Assembly: GCA_036272595.1 (NCBI GenBank)
Contig: DATAYM010000024.1
Coordinates: 69,154 to 133,153, forward strand
Length of the DNA: 64,000 bases
Direction of reading: 5' to 3'
Source: Poindextera sp036272595
GTDB lineage: Bacteria > Pseudomonadota > Alphaproteobacteria > Caulobacterales > Caulobacteraceae
Part shown: in pieces, positions 53,938 to 61,823 of the stretch
Numbering within the stretch: position 1 is the first letter of the stretch
Layout of the letters: the number at the start of each line of letters is the position of its first letter
Program-made: the position numbers and the translations under genes
Notes under the pieces: generated by a model
Told to the model about the DNA's origin: nothing
Databases searched by the model: none
The model's input: only the letters and a program-made list of their open reading frames with translations

Positions 53938-56862
53938 GTGCTGGCCGACCGCCTTCGCCCCTGCGGGCCGGTGCTGGACGGGGCGCGAGCGGACGACCTG
54001 CTGGCGAGCCTGGCGGAGACGGCCGCCGAGCAAGGCTGGAGCGCGGCGCTGAAGGCCGCGGCCGAGGCGCTGGCCCCCGTCTTCGCCGCCTCGCCCTACC
54101 TGGCCGGCCTGGCGCGTCGCTATCCGGGCTCGCTGGGCCGGATCCTGGCCGGCGAGCCGGCGGCGATGCTGGCCGCCATCCTGGCCGAGGCCGCCCCGGC
54201 GCAGACCCCAGGCGCGCCGGTCGAGCGGCGGCTGCGGCGCGCCAAGGCGGACATCCACCTTCTGACCGCGCTCTGCGATCTCGGCGGGGTCTGGGACCTG
54301 GACCAGGTCACCGGCGCGCTGACCGTCTTCGCCGACAGGGCGCTCGCCACGGCCCTGGCGGAGGTGGCGCGCCGGGAGGCGGAGGCGGGGCGGCTGCGCG
54401 CCGGGCCGGGCGACCCGGCGGGGCCGATCCCCGGCCTCTTCTGCATCGCCATGGGCAAGTACGGCGCCTTCGAGCTGAACTATTCCAGCGACATCGATTT
54501 CTCGGTCTTCTACGAGCCGCATCTGCTGCCGCTGGCCGAGGGGGTCGAGCCCGCCGTCTTCGCCGCCGGCGCCGCGCGCGCCCTGGCCGAGCTGCTGCAG
54601 GCGCGCACCGCCGACGGCTATGTCTTCCGGGTCGACCTGCGCCTGCGCCCGGACCCGTCGCTCACCCCGCCGGCGGTGCCGGCGGCCGCGGCGATCGACT
54701 ACTACCAGGGCCTCGGCCAGAACTGGGAACGGCTGGCCTTCATCAAGGCCCGCGCCGCCGCCGGCGACGTGGCGCGCGGCCAGGCCTTCCTGGACGAGCT
54801 TTCGCCGTTCATCTGGCGGCGCAACCTCGACTTCGCGGCCATCGCCGACATCCAGTCGATCAAGCGGCAGATCCACGCCGAGAAGGTCGACGAGCGGCTG
54901 ACCGCCAGGGGCGCGGACCTGAAGCTCGGCCGCGGCGGCATCCGCGAGATCGAGTTCTTCGTGCAGACCCAGCAGCTGATCCTCGGCGGCCGCGATCCGG
55001 GGCTGCGTTCCAGCCGCACCCTGGACGCCCTGGCCGCGCTCGCCGCCGCCGGCCATCTCGCGCCCGAGACGGCGGCCGAGCTCGCCGTGGCCTATGGCGA
55101 GCTGCGGGGCCTGGAGCATCGCGTCCAGATGATCGCCGACGAACAGACCCACCGGCTGCCGGAGAACGACGCCGAGCGGCGGCGCATCGCGGCGCTCTCC
55201 GGCCAGGGCGACCTGCGCGCCTTCGACGCCCAGGTCGGCCGGCTGCTGCGCGGCGTCAACCGCCGCTACGCCGAGCTGTTCCCCGACGGCGAGGACCTGT
55301 CGTCGCGTTTCGGCAGCCTGGTGTTCACCGGCGTCGAGGACGACCCGGAGACCCTGAAGACCCTGACCCGGATGGGGTTTTCCGATCCGCACCGGATCGC
55401 TTCGACCATCCGCGCCTGGCACCATGGCCGCATCGCCGCGACGCGCGGCGAACGCGGCCGCGAGCTCTTCACCCGCCTGGCGCCGCGGCTTCTGGAGGCC
55501 GCCAACGCCACCGGGGCGCCCGACGCGGCCTTCACCCGCTTCGCCGCCTTTTTCGAGCGGCTCAGCGCCGGAGTGCAGGTGCAGTCGCTGTTCCTGGCCC
55601 AGCCGCAGCTGTTCCACCTGATCGTCGAGGTGATGGCCTTCGCGCCGCAGCTGGCCGCGACCCTGGCCCGGCGGCCGGCGGCGCTCGACGCCATGCTGGA
55701 TCGCGGCTTCTTCAGCCCGGTCGCGGCCGGCGAGGACGAGGCGGCGCTGGCCGCGGCCGTCGCCCGCGCCGAGCCCGGCTTCGAGGCGGCCATGGACGCC
55801 GTGCGCCGCGCGCACCGCGAGCAGAGCTTCCGCGTCGGGGTGCAGGTGATGAGCGGTTCGCTCAGCGCGGCGGAGGCCGGCCGCGCCTTCGCCGACCTGG
55901 CCGACGCCTCGATCCGCACCCTGGCGCCGGCCGCCCTGGCCGAGGTCGAGCGGCTCGGGGGGACCTTCGCCGGCGCGGTCGCGGTGGTGGCGCTGGGCAA
56001 GTGCGGCTCGCGCGAGATGACCGCCGGCTCCGATCTCGACCTGATGACCCTCTATCGCGCCCACGACGGCCAGACGGTTTCGACCATCAAGGGCTGGGCG
56101 GCGGAGACGGTCTATGGCCGCTTCACCCAGAGGCTGATCGCGGCGCTGTCGGCGCCCACCGGCGAGGGCGGCCTCTATGAGGTCGACATGCGGCTGCGCC
56201 CTTCCGGCTCCAAGGGTCCGGTCGCGGTCAGCTTCAAGGCCTTCGAAGACTACTACGACCGCGACGCCGAGACCTGGGAGCTGCTGGCCCTGACCCGCGC
56301 GCGGGTGGTCTGGGCCAGCGACGCGGCCTTCGGCGAGGCGGCGACGCGCGCCGTCGAGGCGGCGCTGCGGCGTCCGCGCGACGCCGCCGGCCTGGCCCGC
56401 GACGTCCGCGAGATGCGCGAGCTGATGGCCCGCGAGCGGCCGCCGGCGGGGTTCTGGGACGTCAAGCTGGAGCCCGGCGGCCTGGTCGATATCGAGTTCG
56501 CCGCCCAGTACCTGCAGCTGGCCAACGCCGCGGCCGGCGGACCGCTGCGCGCCCACACCGCCCAGGCGCTGGCCGCCATGGCCGAGGCCGGCCTGGCCGC
56601 CCCGGCGCCGCTGGAGGATCTGGTCGAGGCCTGGCGACTGCAGCAGGACCTGTCGCAACTGATGAAGCTGGCGGTGTCCGACGCCGCCGATCCGGACAGC
56701 GAGCCCAAGGGCTTCCAGGCGGCCCTGGCCCGGGCCGGCCATGCCCGCGGCTTCAAGGCCCTGCGCGCGAAACTGGTGCGGGCCAGGGCGGCGGCGGCCC
56801 GGGCCTATGACGCGCTGGTTCCGGCCGGATCGGAGACGGACTTCGGCCCGCGCGACCGTTAG
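53938..56862 (+). CDS. glnE: Bifunctional glutamine synthetase adenylyltransferase/adenylyl-removing enzyme
   Basis: Controls glutamine synthetase by attaching and removing AMP. The 974-residue product has two nucleotidyltransferase domains: the N-terminal adenylyl-removing one with MGKYGAFELNYSSDIDFSVFYE, and the C-terminal adenylylating one with LGKCGSREMTAGSDLDLMTLY. Both have the GS/DxD metal motif. A linker with RGGIREIEFFVQTQQLI is diagnostic. The GTG start at 53938 lies eight bases after the kinase stop. No glnB or glnA gene is nearby in this window. Confidence 0.95.
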   Translation: MLADRLRPCGPVLDGARADDLLASLAETAAEQGWSAALKAAAEALAPVFAASPYLAGLARRYPGSLGRILAGEPAAMLAAILAEAAPAQTPGAPVERRLRRAKADIHLLTALCDLGGVWDLDQVTGALTVFADRALATALAEVARREAEAGRLRAGPGDPAGPIPGLFCIAMGKYGAFELNYSSDIDFSVFYEPHLLPLAEGVEPAVFAAGAARALAELLQARTADGYVFRVDLRLRPDPSLTPPAVPAAAAIDYYQGLGQNWERLAFIKARAAAGDVARGQAFLDELSPFIWRRNLDFAAIADIQSIKRQIHAEKVDERLTARGADLKLGRGGIREIEFFVQTQQLILGGRDPGLRSSRTLDALAALAAAGHLAPETAAELAVAYGELRGLEHRVQMIADEQTHRLPENDAERRRIAALSGQGDLRAFDAQVGRLLRGVNRRYAELFPDGEDLSSRFGSLVFTGVEDDPETLKTLTRMGFSDPHRIASTIRAWHHGRIAATRGERGRELFTRLAPRLLEAANATGAPDAAFTRFAAFFERLSAGVQVQSLFLAQPQLFHLIVEVMAFAPQLAATLARRPAALDAMLDRGFFSPVAAGEDEAALAAAVARAEPGFEAAMDAVRRAHREQSFRVGVQVMSGSLSAAEAGRAFADLADASIRTLAPAALAEVERLGGTFAGAVAVVALGKCGSREMTAGSDLDLMTLYRAHDGQTVSTIKGWAAETVYGRFTQRLIAALSAPTGEGGLYEVDMRLRPSGSKGPVAVSFKAFEDYYDRDAETWELLALTRARVVWASDAAFGEAATRAVEAALRRPRDAAGLARDVREMRELMARERPPAGFWDVKLEPGGLVDIEFAAQYLQLANAAAGGPLRAHTAQALAAMAEAGLAAPAPLEDLVEAWRLQQDLSQLMKLAVSDAADPDSEPKGFQAALARAGHARGFKALRAKLVRARAAAARAYDALVPAGSETDFGPRDR

Positions 56863-56942
56863 ACGCTGGCGCCCAGACGGCCCCTGGCTTTGGAATGGCG
56901 GAGGTTTGCCCGCAGTATGGCCGGAATGAGAGGGGCTGGGGT

Positions 56943-57500
56943 TTGAGCCAAGGCCGCGCCGATCCGGACGAAGAGCTGGTGGCCCGCATCGCCCGCGGCG
57001 AAGCCGGCGCGGCCAACGCTTTCGTGGCGCTGAAGCTCGGCCGTATCCTGGCCCTGGCCCGGCGCATGCTGACCGACCCGGTCGAGGCCGAGGACGTGGC
57101 GCAGGAGGTCTTCCTGCGCGTCTGGCGTCATGCGCCGTCCTGGCGGCCGGGCGCCGCCCGGTTCGACACCTGGATGCACCGGGTGACCTTGAACCTCTGC
57201 TACGACCGCCTGCGCCGCCGCCGCGAGCAGCCGCAGGCCGCACCGCCCGAGCAGCCCGACACCGGCCCCGCGCCCGACCGCGGGCTGGAGGCCGCCGATG
57301 TCGGCCGCGCGGTGGAAGCGGCCATGGCCAGGCTTCCCCATCGTCAGCGCGAGGCGATTGTGCTGTGTCACTACCAGGAGCTGGGCAATATCGAGGCGGC
57401 GGAACTGATGGGGATCAGCGTTGAAGCCTTGGAGAGCCTGTTGTCGCGCGCCCGGCGCAGCCTGCGCGGGACGCTCGCGCCCATGGTGAAAGGGCTTTGA
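56943..57500 (+). CDS. ECF-type sigma factor
   Basis: A sigma-70 family factor of 185 residues. Region 2 has LALARRMLTDPVEAEDVAQEVFLRVWRH and ARFDTWMHRVTLNLCYDRLRRRR. Region 4 has LPHRQREAIVLCHYQELGNIEAAELMGISVEALES, a regular sigma HTH. TTG 56943 is used because GAGAGGGG lies seven bases before it and the product then starts with the family's short leader. ATG 56895 is also in frame but adds 16 residues. The next two genes are a putative anti-sigma and a metal-sensor-like protein. Confidence 0.9.
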   Translation: MSQGRADPDEELVARIARGEAGAANAFVALKLGRILALARRMLTDPVEAEDVAQEVFLRVWRHAPSWRPGAARFDTWMHRVTLNLCYDRLRRRREQPQAAPPEQPDTGPAPDRGLEAADVGRAVEAAMARLPHRQREAIVLCHYQELGNIEAAELMGISVEALESLLSRARRSLRGTLAPMVKGL

Positions 57501-57519
57501 GGGGACGAAGAGGTTGGTT

Positions 57520-57963
57520 GTGGACGTGATGGACGAAGAGCGATTCAGGCGGCTGATCGAGGCCTATGGCGGGGAATCCGCCCGCTGGCCGCAGGCGGAG
57601 CGGGCGCCGGCGCTGCGATATCTGGCCGCAACCGCGGCGGCGCACGCCACCCGCGCGGAGGCGCGGCGGCTCGACCAGATGCTGGACGCCTGGGCGGTCG
57701 ACGACCGGGCCGCCGCCCTGGCCGCGCGCATCGCGGCGGGCGCGCCGGCGTCGCGGAGCCTGCGGCCGCGCGACCTGTGGATTTCCGGCGTCAGCCTGGC
57801 GGCGGCCTGCGTCATCGGCGTGATGGTCGGCGCCGGCTTCGGCGTCGCCAGCCTCGACACCGCGCCGGCCCGTGACGGCGACGCCGCCACGGCGACGGTG
57901 ACGGCGGCGCTGGACGGAACGCCGCCGCCGGCGCCGGCGCTCGACGAGGGATCGAGCTCGTGA
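57520..57963 (+). CDS. Putative membrane-bound anti-sigma factor
   Basis: A 147-residue protein, GTG start at 57520 (GAAGAGG six bases upstream; ATG 57529 is an alternative). The cytoplasmic part (MDEERFRRLIEAYGGESARWPQ and LDQMLDAWAVDD) is helical and could bind a sigma factor. One TM helix (ISGVSLAAACVIGVMVGAGFG) lies near residue 90, with a short Ala/Pro-rich periplasmic tail. Identification rests on position after the sigma gene and topology, since no named anti-sigma motif such as HXXXCXXC is present. Confidence 0.6.
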   Translation: MDVMDEERFRRLIEAYGGESARWPQAERAPALRYLAATAAAHATRAEARRLDQMLDAWAVDDRAAALAARIAAGAPASRSLRPRDLWISGVSLAAACVIGVMVGAGFGVASLDTAPARDGDAATATVTAALDGTPPPAPALDEGSSS

Positions 57964-58463
57964 GCCCGCGCGCGCTCTGGATCGCGCTGGCCCTGTCGTT
58001 GGTGGTCAATGTCTTCGTCGTCGGCGCCGCCGCCGGCCTGTTCTTCGGCCGCGCCTTCGGGCCGACGCCGGGCCCCGGCCCGCGGTCCAACGCCCTGATG
58101 GCGGCGGCTGATCGGCTCGATCCGACCGACCGCGACGTCTTCAAAGCGCTGATGCAGGACGAGGCCCAGCGCCAGGGCCCGATCCTGCTCGATGCCCGTA
58201 TCGCCCGCCGCCTTGCCGTGGAGCAGATGCGCAGCCCGAACTTCGACCGCGCCGCGGCCGGCGCGGCGCTCGACCGCGCCCGCGCCGACGACATGCAGGT
58301 GCGCCAGAAGCTCGAGAACACCATGCTCGACTTCGCCGCCAAGCTGGACGTGCAGGGCCGCACCACCCTCGCCGAGGGCCTCGCCCATGGCCCGATCGTC
58401 CGCTGGTTCGCCATGCACCACGGCCTGGACGCCGCCTCGTCGCCGCCGCCGGCGAACAGGTAG
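57960..58463 (+). CDS. Metal_resist/CnrX-like periplasmic sensor protein
   Basis: A membrane-anchored periplasmic helical protein of 167 residues. It has one TM (WIALALSLVVNVFVVGAAAGLFFG), then LMQDEAQRQGPILLDARIARRLAVEQM and ARADDMQVRQKLENTMLDFA, which resemble the Metal_resist (CnrX/ZraP) hairpin fold. His residues near the C-terminus (AHGPIVRWFAMHHGL) could bind metal. The GTG start overlaps the upstream stop (GTGA). Together with the sigma and anti-sigma genes it resembles CnrYXH. Confidence 0.75.
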   Translation: MSPRALWIALALSLVVNVFVVGAAAGLFFGRAFGPTPGPGPRSNALMAAADRLDPTDRDVFKALMQDEAQRQGPILLDARIARRLAVEQMRSPNFDRAAAGAALDRARADDMQVRQKLENTMLDFAAKLDVQGRTTLAEGLAHGPIVRWFAMHHGLDAASSPPPANR

Positions 58464-58557
58464 CGGCGCTGCATCTCGGCGTCCGCGAGGACCGTTGTGC
58501 TAAACACCGGCCGCACCGTGGCCTGGTGAGGGGCTGGCGCTCCGTCCGCGTCCGGCG

Positions 58558-59076
58558 CTACGGCGTCGGGGTGAGCGAAATGTCGACCATGATCTCGCCC
58601 GAGATTTCCTCCAGGGCCGCCTGAGCCGCAGCCGCCGGCAGTTCGGGCGGAAGCCGAAGTCGGGCCTCCATATGGAACAGCGCGAGGCCGGAGTGCGGTT
58701 CGGAACTGATCCAGCTTTTGAACGCCTCGATATTGGCGTCGAGGCCACTCAGCACCCCGGTCACCTGGTTGACGATGCCTGGCCGATCGTGGCCGATGAG
58801 CCCGAAATGCAGCGCTTCGCCCGCCGCGGCCGGCTCCTCGATCGCCGGGGCGATCCTGACTTCGAGACCGTGGGCGTCCACATCGCTGATGGCCGAACGC
58901 ATGTCGTCAAGGCGATCCGCCTCCAGCTCGACCAGCACCGAACCGACATAGAGGCCGCCCAGACGGCTAAGGTGGCTCTCCAGCCAGTTTCCGCCGACGG
59001 AGACCACCGCCGCGGCCAGCGCCTTGGTCAGTCCAGGCCGGTCGCTGCCGACAACGCTTAAGACCAACAATGCCAT
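58558..59076 (-). CDS. Double ACT-domain protein (GcvR-like)
   Basis: A regulatory protein of 172 residues with two ACT domains: LVLSVVGSDRPGLTKALAAAVVSVGG with LSRLGGLYVGSVLVEL, and FGLIGHDRPGIVNQVTGVLSGLDANIEAF with LALFHMEARLRLP. It resembles GcvR, a repressor partner of the glycine cleavage regulator GcvA, but in alphaproteobacteria its role is less clear. Amino-acid binding is expected from the ACT folds. Two direct GGTGTAAT repeats (minus strand) lie 42-64 bases upstream. Confidence 0.85.
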   Translation of the reverse strand: MALLVLSVVGSDRPGLTKALAAAVVSVGGNWLESHLSRLGGLYVGSVLVELEADRLDDMRSAISDVDAHGLEVRIAPAIEEPAAAGEALHFGLIGHDRPGIVNQVTGVLSGLDANIEAFKSWISSEPHSGLALFHMEARLRLPPELPAAAAQAALEEISGEIMVDISLTPTP

Positions 59077-59117
59077 TCGGTGGCTCTCGGAGGCGCCTGG
59101 ACCCGGCCCGGCCTGGA

Positions 59118-59140
59118 ATTACACCCGAGGTTATTACACC
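59118..59140 (-). promoter_or_regulatory. Direct repeat upstream of the ACT-domain gene
   Basis: Read on the minus strand, GGTGTAAT occurs twice, 15 bases start to start (59133-59140 and 59118-59125), 42-64 bases before the ACT-domain gene. Phased repeats near a start can be binding sites. The regulator is unknown. Confidence 0.35.
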
Positions 59141-59184
59141 GCTCTTCGTGACGCCACGAGCACGCCGCTCGCTTGGCGTCGGTT

Positions 59185-61725
59185 CTACGCCGCGTAGGCT
59201 CCCGCCTGGGCCGCGTGGCGCAGGGGCAGGGTGACGCTGGCGACGGTGCCGACGCCCGGTTCGCTGGCCAGCTCCAGCACGCCCTGGTGCAGCTCGACCA
59301 GCGACTTGGTCAGGGCAAGGCCAAGGCCGGTGCCCTGCTGGGTCTTGGAGTGCTGGTTCTCGATCTGCTCGAAGGGCCTGGCCAGCCGGTCGAGGTCTTC
59401 CGGCGAGATGCCGATGCCGGTGTCGCGCACGGTCAGCCGCACCCGCTCCTCGCCGCCGTCGCGGCGGATCTCGGCGCCGACCTGCACCTGGCCGCCGGCG
59501 GGCGTGAACTTCAGGGCGTTGGAGAGCAGGTTCAGGATCACCTGCTTGATGGCGCGATAGTCGGCCTCGATCTCCGGCAGCGTCGGCAGGTCGAAGTCCA
59601 GGGCCAGGCCGCCGGCGTCGGCGCGGTTGCGCATCAGCCGCACGGAATCCTCGACCACGTCGGCCAGATGCATCGGCTCGAAGCGCAGGTTCATCTTGCC
59701 CGCCTCGATCTTCGACATGTCGAGGATGTCGTTGATCAGGGCCAGCAGATGCTGGCCCGAGGACAGGATGTCCTGGGCGTACTCCTTGTAGCGCTTGTCG
59801 CCCATCGGGCCGAACATCTCGCCGACCATGATCTCGGAAAAGCCGTTGATGGCGTTCAGCGGCGTGCGCAGCTCGTGGCTCATATTGGCCAGGAACTCGC
59901 TCTTGGCCTTGTTGGCGCCCTCGGCGCGGATCTTTTCCGCCTCGTACTTGGTCGCCAGGTCGGCGGCCTGGGCCTGGCTGCGCTCCAGGTTCTGCACGGT
60001 CTCGGTCAGCTTCACCTCGTTCAGCCGCCGCGCCTCGTCCTCGCGCTTGATGGCGGTGACGTCGGCGGCGGTCATCACCAGGCCGCCCTCGGCGGTGCGT
60101 CGCTCGGAGATCTGCAGCCAGCGGCCGTCCTGCAGCTCGACCTCGCGCAGCCCGGTCGCGGTGACGATCGCCGGGCTCTTGATCGCCAGGTCGGCGAAGC
60201 GCTCCACCTCGGCCCTCGGCGCGCCCGGCTTGAGCAGCCTGGGCTCCAGCGAGAAGAAGTCGCGGTAGTTGCGATTGCACATCAGGAGCCGGCCGAGCCG
60301 GTCCCAGAGCACGAAGGCCTCCGAGGCGGAATCGATCGCATCGCGCAGCCGGGTCTCGGCCAGCTGGGCGCGGGCCTGGCTCAGCCGCTCGTCGGTGACG
60401 TCCAGCATCACCCCGATGATGCGCTGGTAGCCGGCCTCGCCCGGCTGGCCCATGGCCTGGCCGCGCGCATCGATCCAGGCCGAGCGGCCGTTGCGGTCGG
60501 GCAGGCGGAAGGAGACGTCGAAGGCGCCGTGGGTGCGGGCGGCGGCCAGGGTCTGCAGCAGCCGGTCGCGATGCTCGGGCGCGACCCGGGCCAGCAGCTG
60601 AGGGCCGTCGACCACGCCGGCGCCGCCCCAGCCGAGGATGGCGCCGGCGATGTCGGACATGAACAGGCAGTCGGCATCCAGGTCCCACTCCCAGATGCCG
60701 CAGCGGGCGGCCTCGACAGCCAGCCGAAAGCGCCGTTCGCTCTCGGCAAAGGCCTTTTCCGCCGCTTCCGCCTTGCGGCTCTGCACCACGAACAGCAGGG
60801 CCAGCGCGATGCCGACCATCAGCGGCGCGACCAGCGAGAAGATGTCGTCATTGAGGCTTTGCCGCGCGGCCAGGGACGGATCGCCGGGCCGGGCGGCGAG
60901 CGCGACCAGTTCGCCGCCCGCGAACGGATGGGCCGCAAGCGCCACCCTGGTTCCGTCGGGCAGCATGCCGGCGGCGCCGCCGGGCTTCAGGTCGGCGGGG
61001 TGGACCTGGAAGGCCTCGTCGAGCGCCGCCGCGTCGCCGACGCCGCCCTGGCCGGACGCGGCCAGGATGCGGCCGTCGGCGGTGGCCAGCACGAGGGCGG
61101 TGATCGGTCTGGGCAGGGTGTCGGGCATGGCCGGGCGAAGGTCGGCCGAGGCGATGAGCAGGATGCGGCCCTGACCGGCGGCGTCCGCCGGCGCGGCCTC
61201 GGCCGCGTAGACCGCCGGGCTCTTGCCGACCCGGCCGATCCAGAAGCTCTTGCCCGAGGCGCGGGCGGCCTGGGCGGCGGCGGCCCAGTCGGCCTCGCCG
61301 CCGGCGCCGGCGACCGCGCGCACGCCGTCGTCGCCGACCAGGGCGACGGCGCGGGCGGAAGGATTGGCGGCCTTGAAAGCGGCCTCGGCGGCGTCCATCG
61401 GCTGGGCGGGCAGGCGCTGGGCGACGGCGCCGGCGGCGGTCAGGGCCGCCTGCAGCCGTGCGATCTCGCCCTCGGCGTGGCCGGCCAGGGTCTCGGCCGC
61501 CGCGGCCGCGCCGTCGCCGACGTTGGGAGCCTGCTGCGCCGCCCGTTCCAGCTTGACGACGGCGAACCCGGTGTAGATGGCCAGGATGAACAGGGCGAGC
61601 AGGACGGCGATGCGGACATAGGCGCTGGTCGAGGCGCGCGGGGCGGCGGCGGCGAAGGCGACTGCGTCGCCCCGGCCGAGCGCCGAACGCGCTCCGCTGC
61701 TAACCCCACCGCCCGGCAAGACCAC
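59185..61725 (-). CDS. pleC: PleC-like sensor histidine kinase/phosphatase
   Basis: A membrane kinase of 846 residues: TM1 at 36-56, a periplasmic domain to about 296, TM2 at 297-315, PAS domains at about 330-445 and 458-560, HisKA with MSHELRTPLNAINGFSEIM (His617), and HATPase with NLLSNALKFTP and GTGLGLALTKSL. There is no receiver domain. His617 lies 230 residues from the end, close to the geometry I recall for Caulobacter PleC (His610 of 842). PleC dephosphorylates DivK/PleD and sets cell polarity. The call rests on size, topology and motif wording; DivJ-like kinases share the motif but differ in TM number. Confidence 0.75.
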   Translation of the reverse strand: MVLPGGGVSSGARSALGRGDAVAFAAAAPRASTSAYVRIAVLLALFILAIYTGFAVVKLERAAQQAPNVGDGAAAAAETLAGHAEGEIARLQAALTAAGAVAQRLPAQPMDAAEAAFKAANPSARAVALVGDDGVRAVAGAGGEADWAAAAQAARASGKSFWIGRVGKSPAVYAAEAAPADAAGQGRILLIASADLRPAMPDTLPRPITALVLATADGRILAASGQGGVGDAAALDEAFQVHPADLKPGGAAGMLPDGTRVALAAHPFAGGELVALAARPGDPSLAARQSLNDDIFSLVAPLMVGIALALLFVVQSRKAEAAEKAFAESERRFRLAVEAARCGIWEWDLDADCLFMSDIAGAILGWGGAGVVDGPQLLARVAPEHRDRLLQTLAAARTHGAFDVSFRLPDRNGRSAWIDARGQAMGQPGEAGYQRIIGVMLDVTDERLSQARAQLAETRLRDAIDSASEAFVLWDRLGRLLMCNRNYRDFFSLEPRLLKPGAPRAEVERFADLAIKSPAIVTATGLREVELQDGRWLQISERRTAEGGLVMTAADVTAIKREDEARRLNEVKLTETVQNLERSQAQAADLATKYEAEKIRAEGANKAKSEFLANMSHELRTPLNAINGFSEIMVGEMFGPMGDKRYKEYAQDILSSGQHLLALINDILDMSKIEAGKMNLRFEPMHLADVVEDSVRLMRNRADAGGLALDFDLPTLPEIEADYRAIKQVILNLLSNALKFTPAGGQVQVGAEIRRDGGEERVRLTVRDTGIGISPEDLDRLARPFEQIENQHSKTQQGTGLGLALTKSLVELHQGVLELASEPGVGTVASVTLPLRHAAQAGAYAA

Positions 61726-61823
61726 GCTCCAACCCGAGTCACCCCAGGCGTGAGTCTACGCGCGCGCGCGGAGTCGTGTCACGCGGTCAAGCCGCGGCGA
61801 CCGCGCGCCCGCTCGCCGAGGGT

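Noticed and set aside
53799..56180. Long alternative frame within glnE
   Set aside because: Arg/Gly/Ala-rich shadow of glnE; glnE itself has both nucleotidyltransferase motifs intact.
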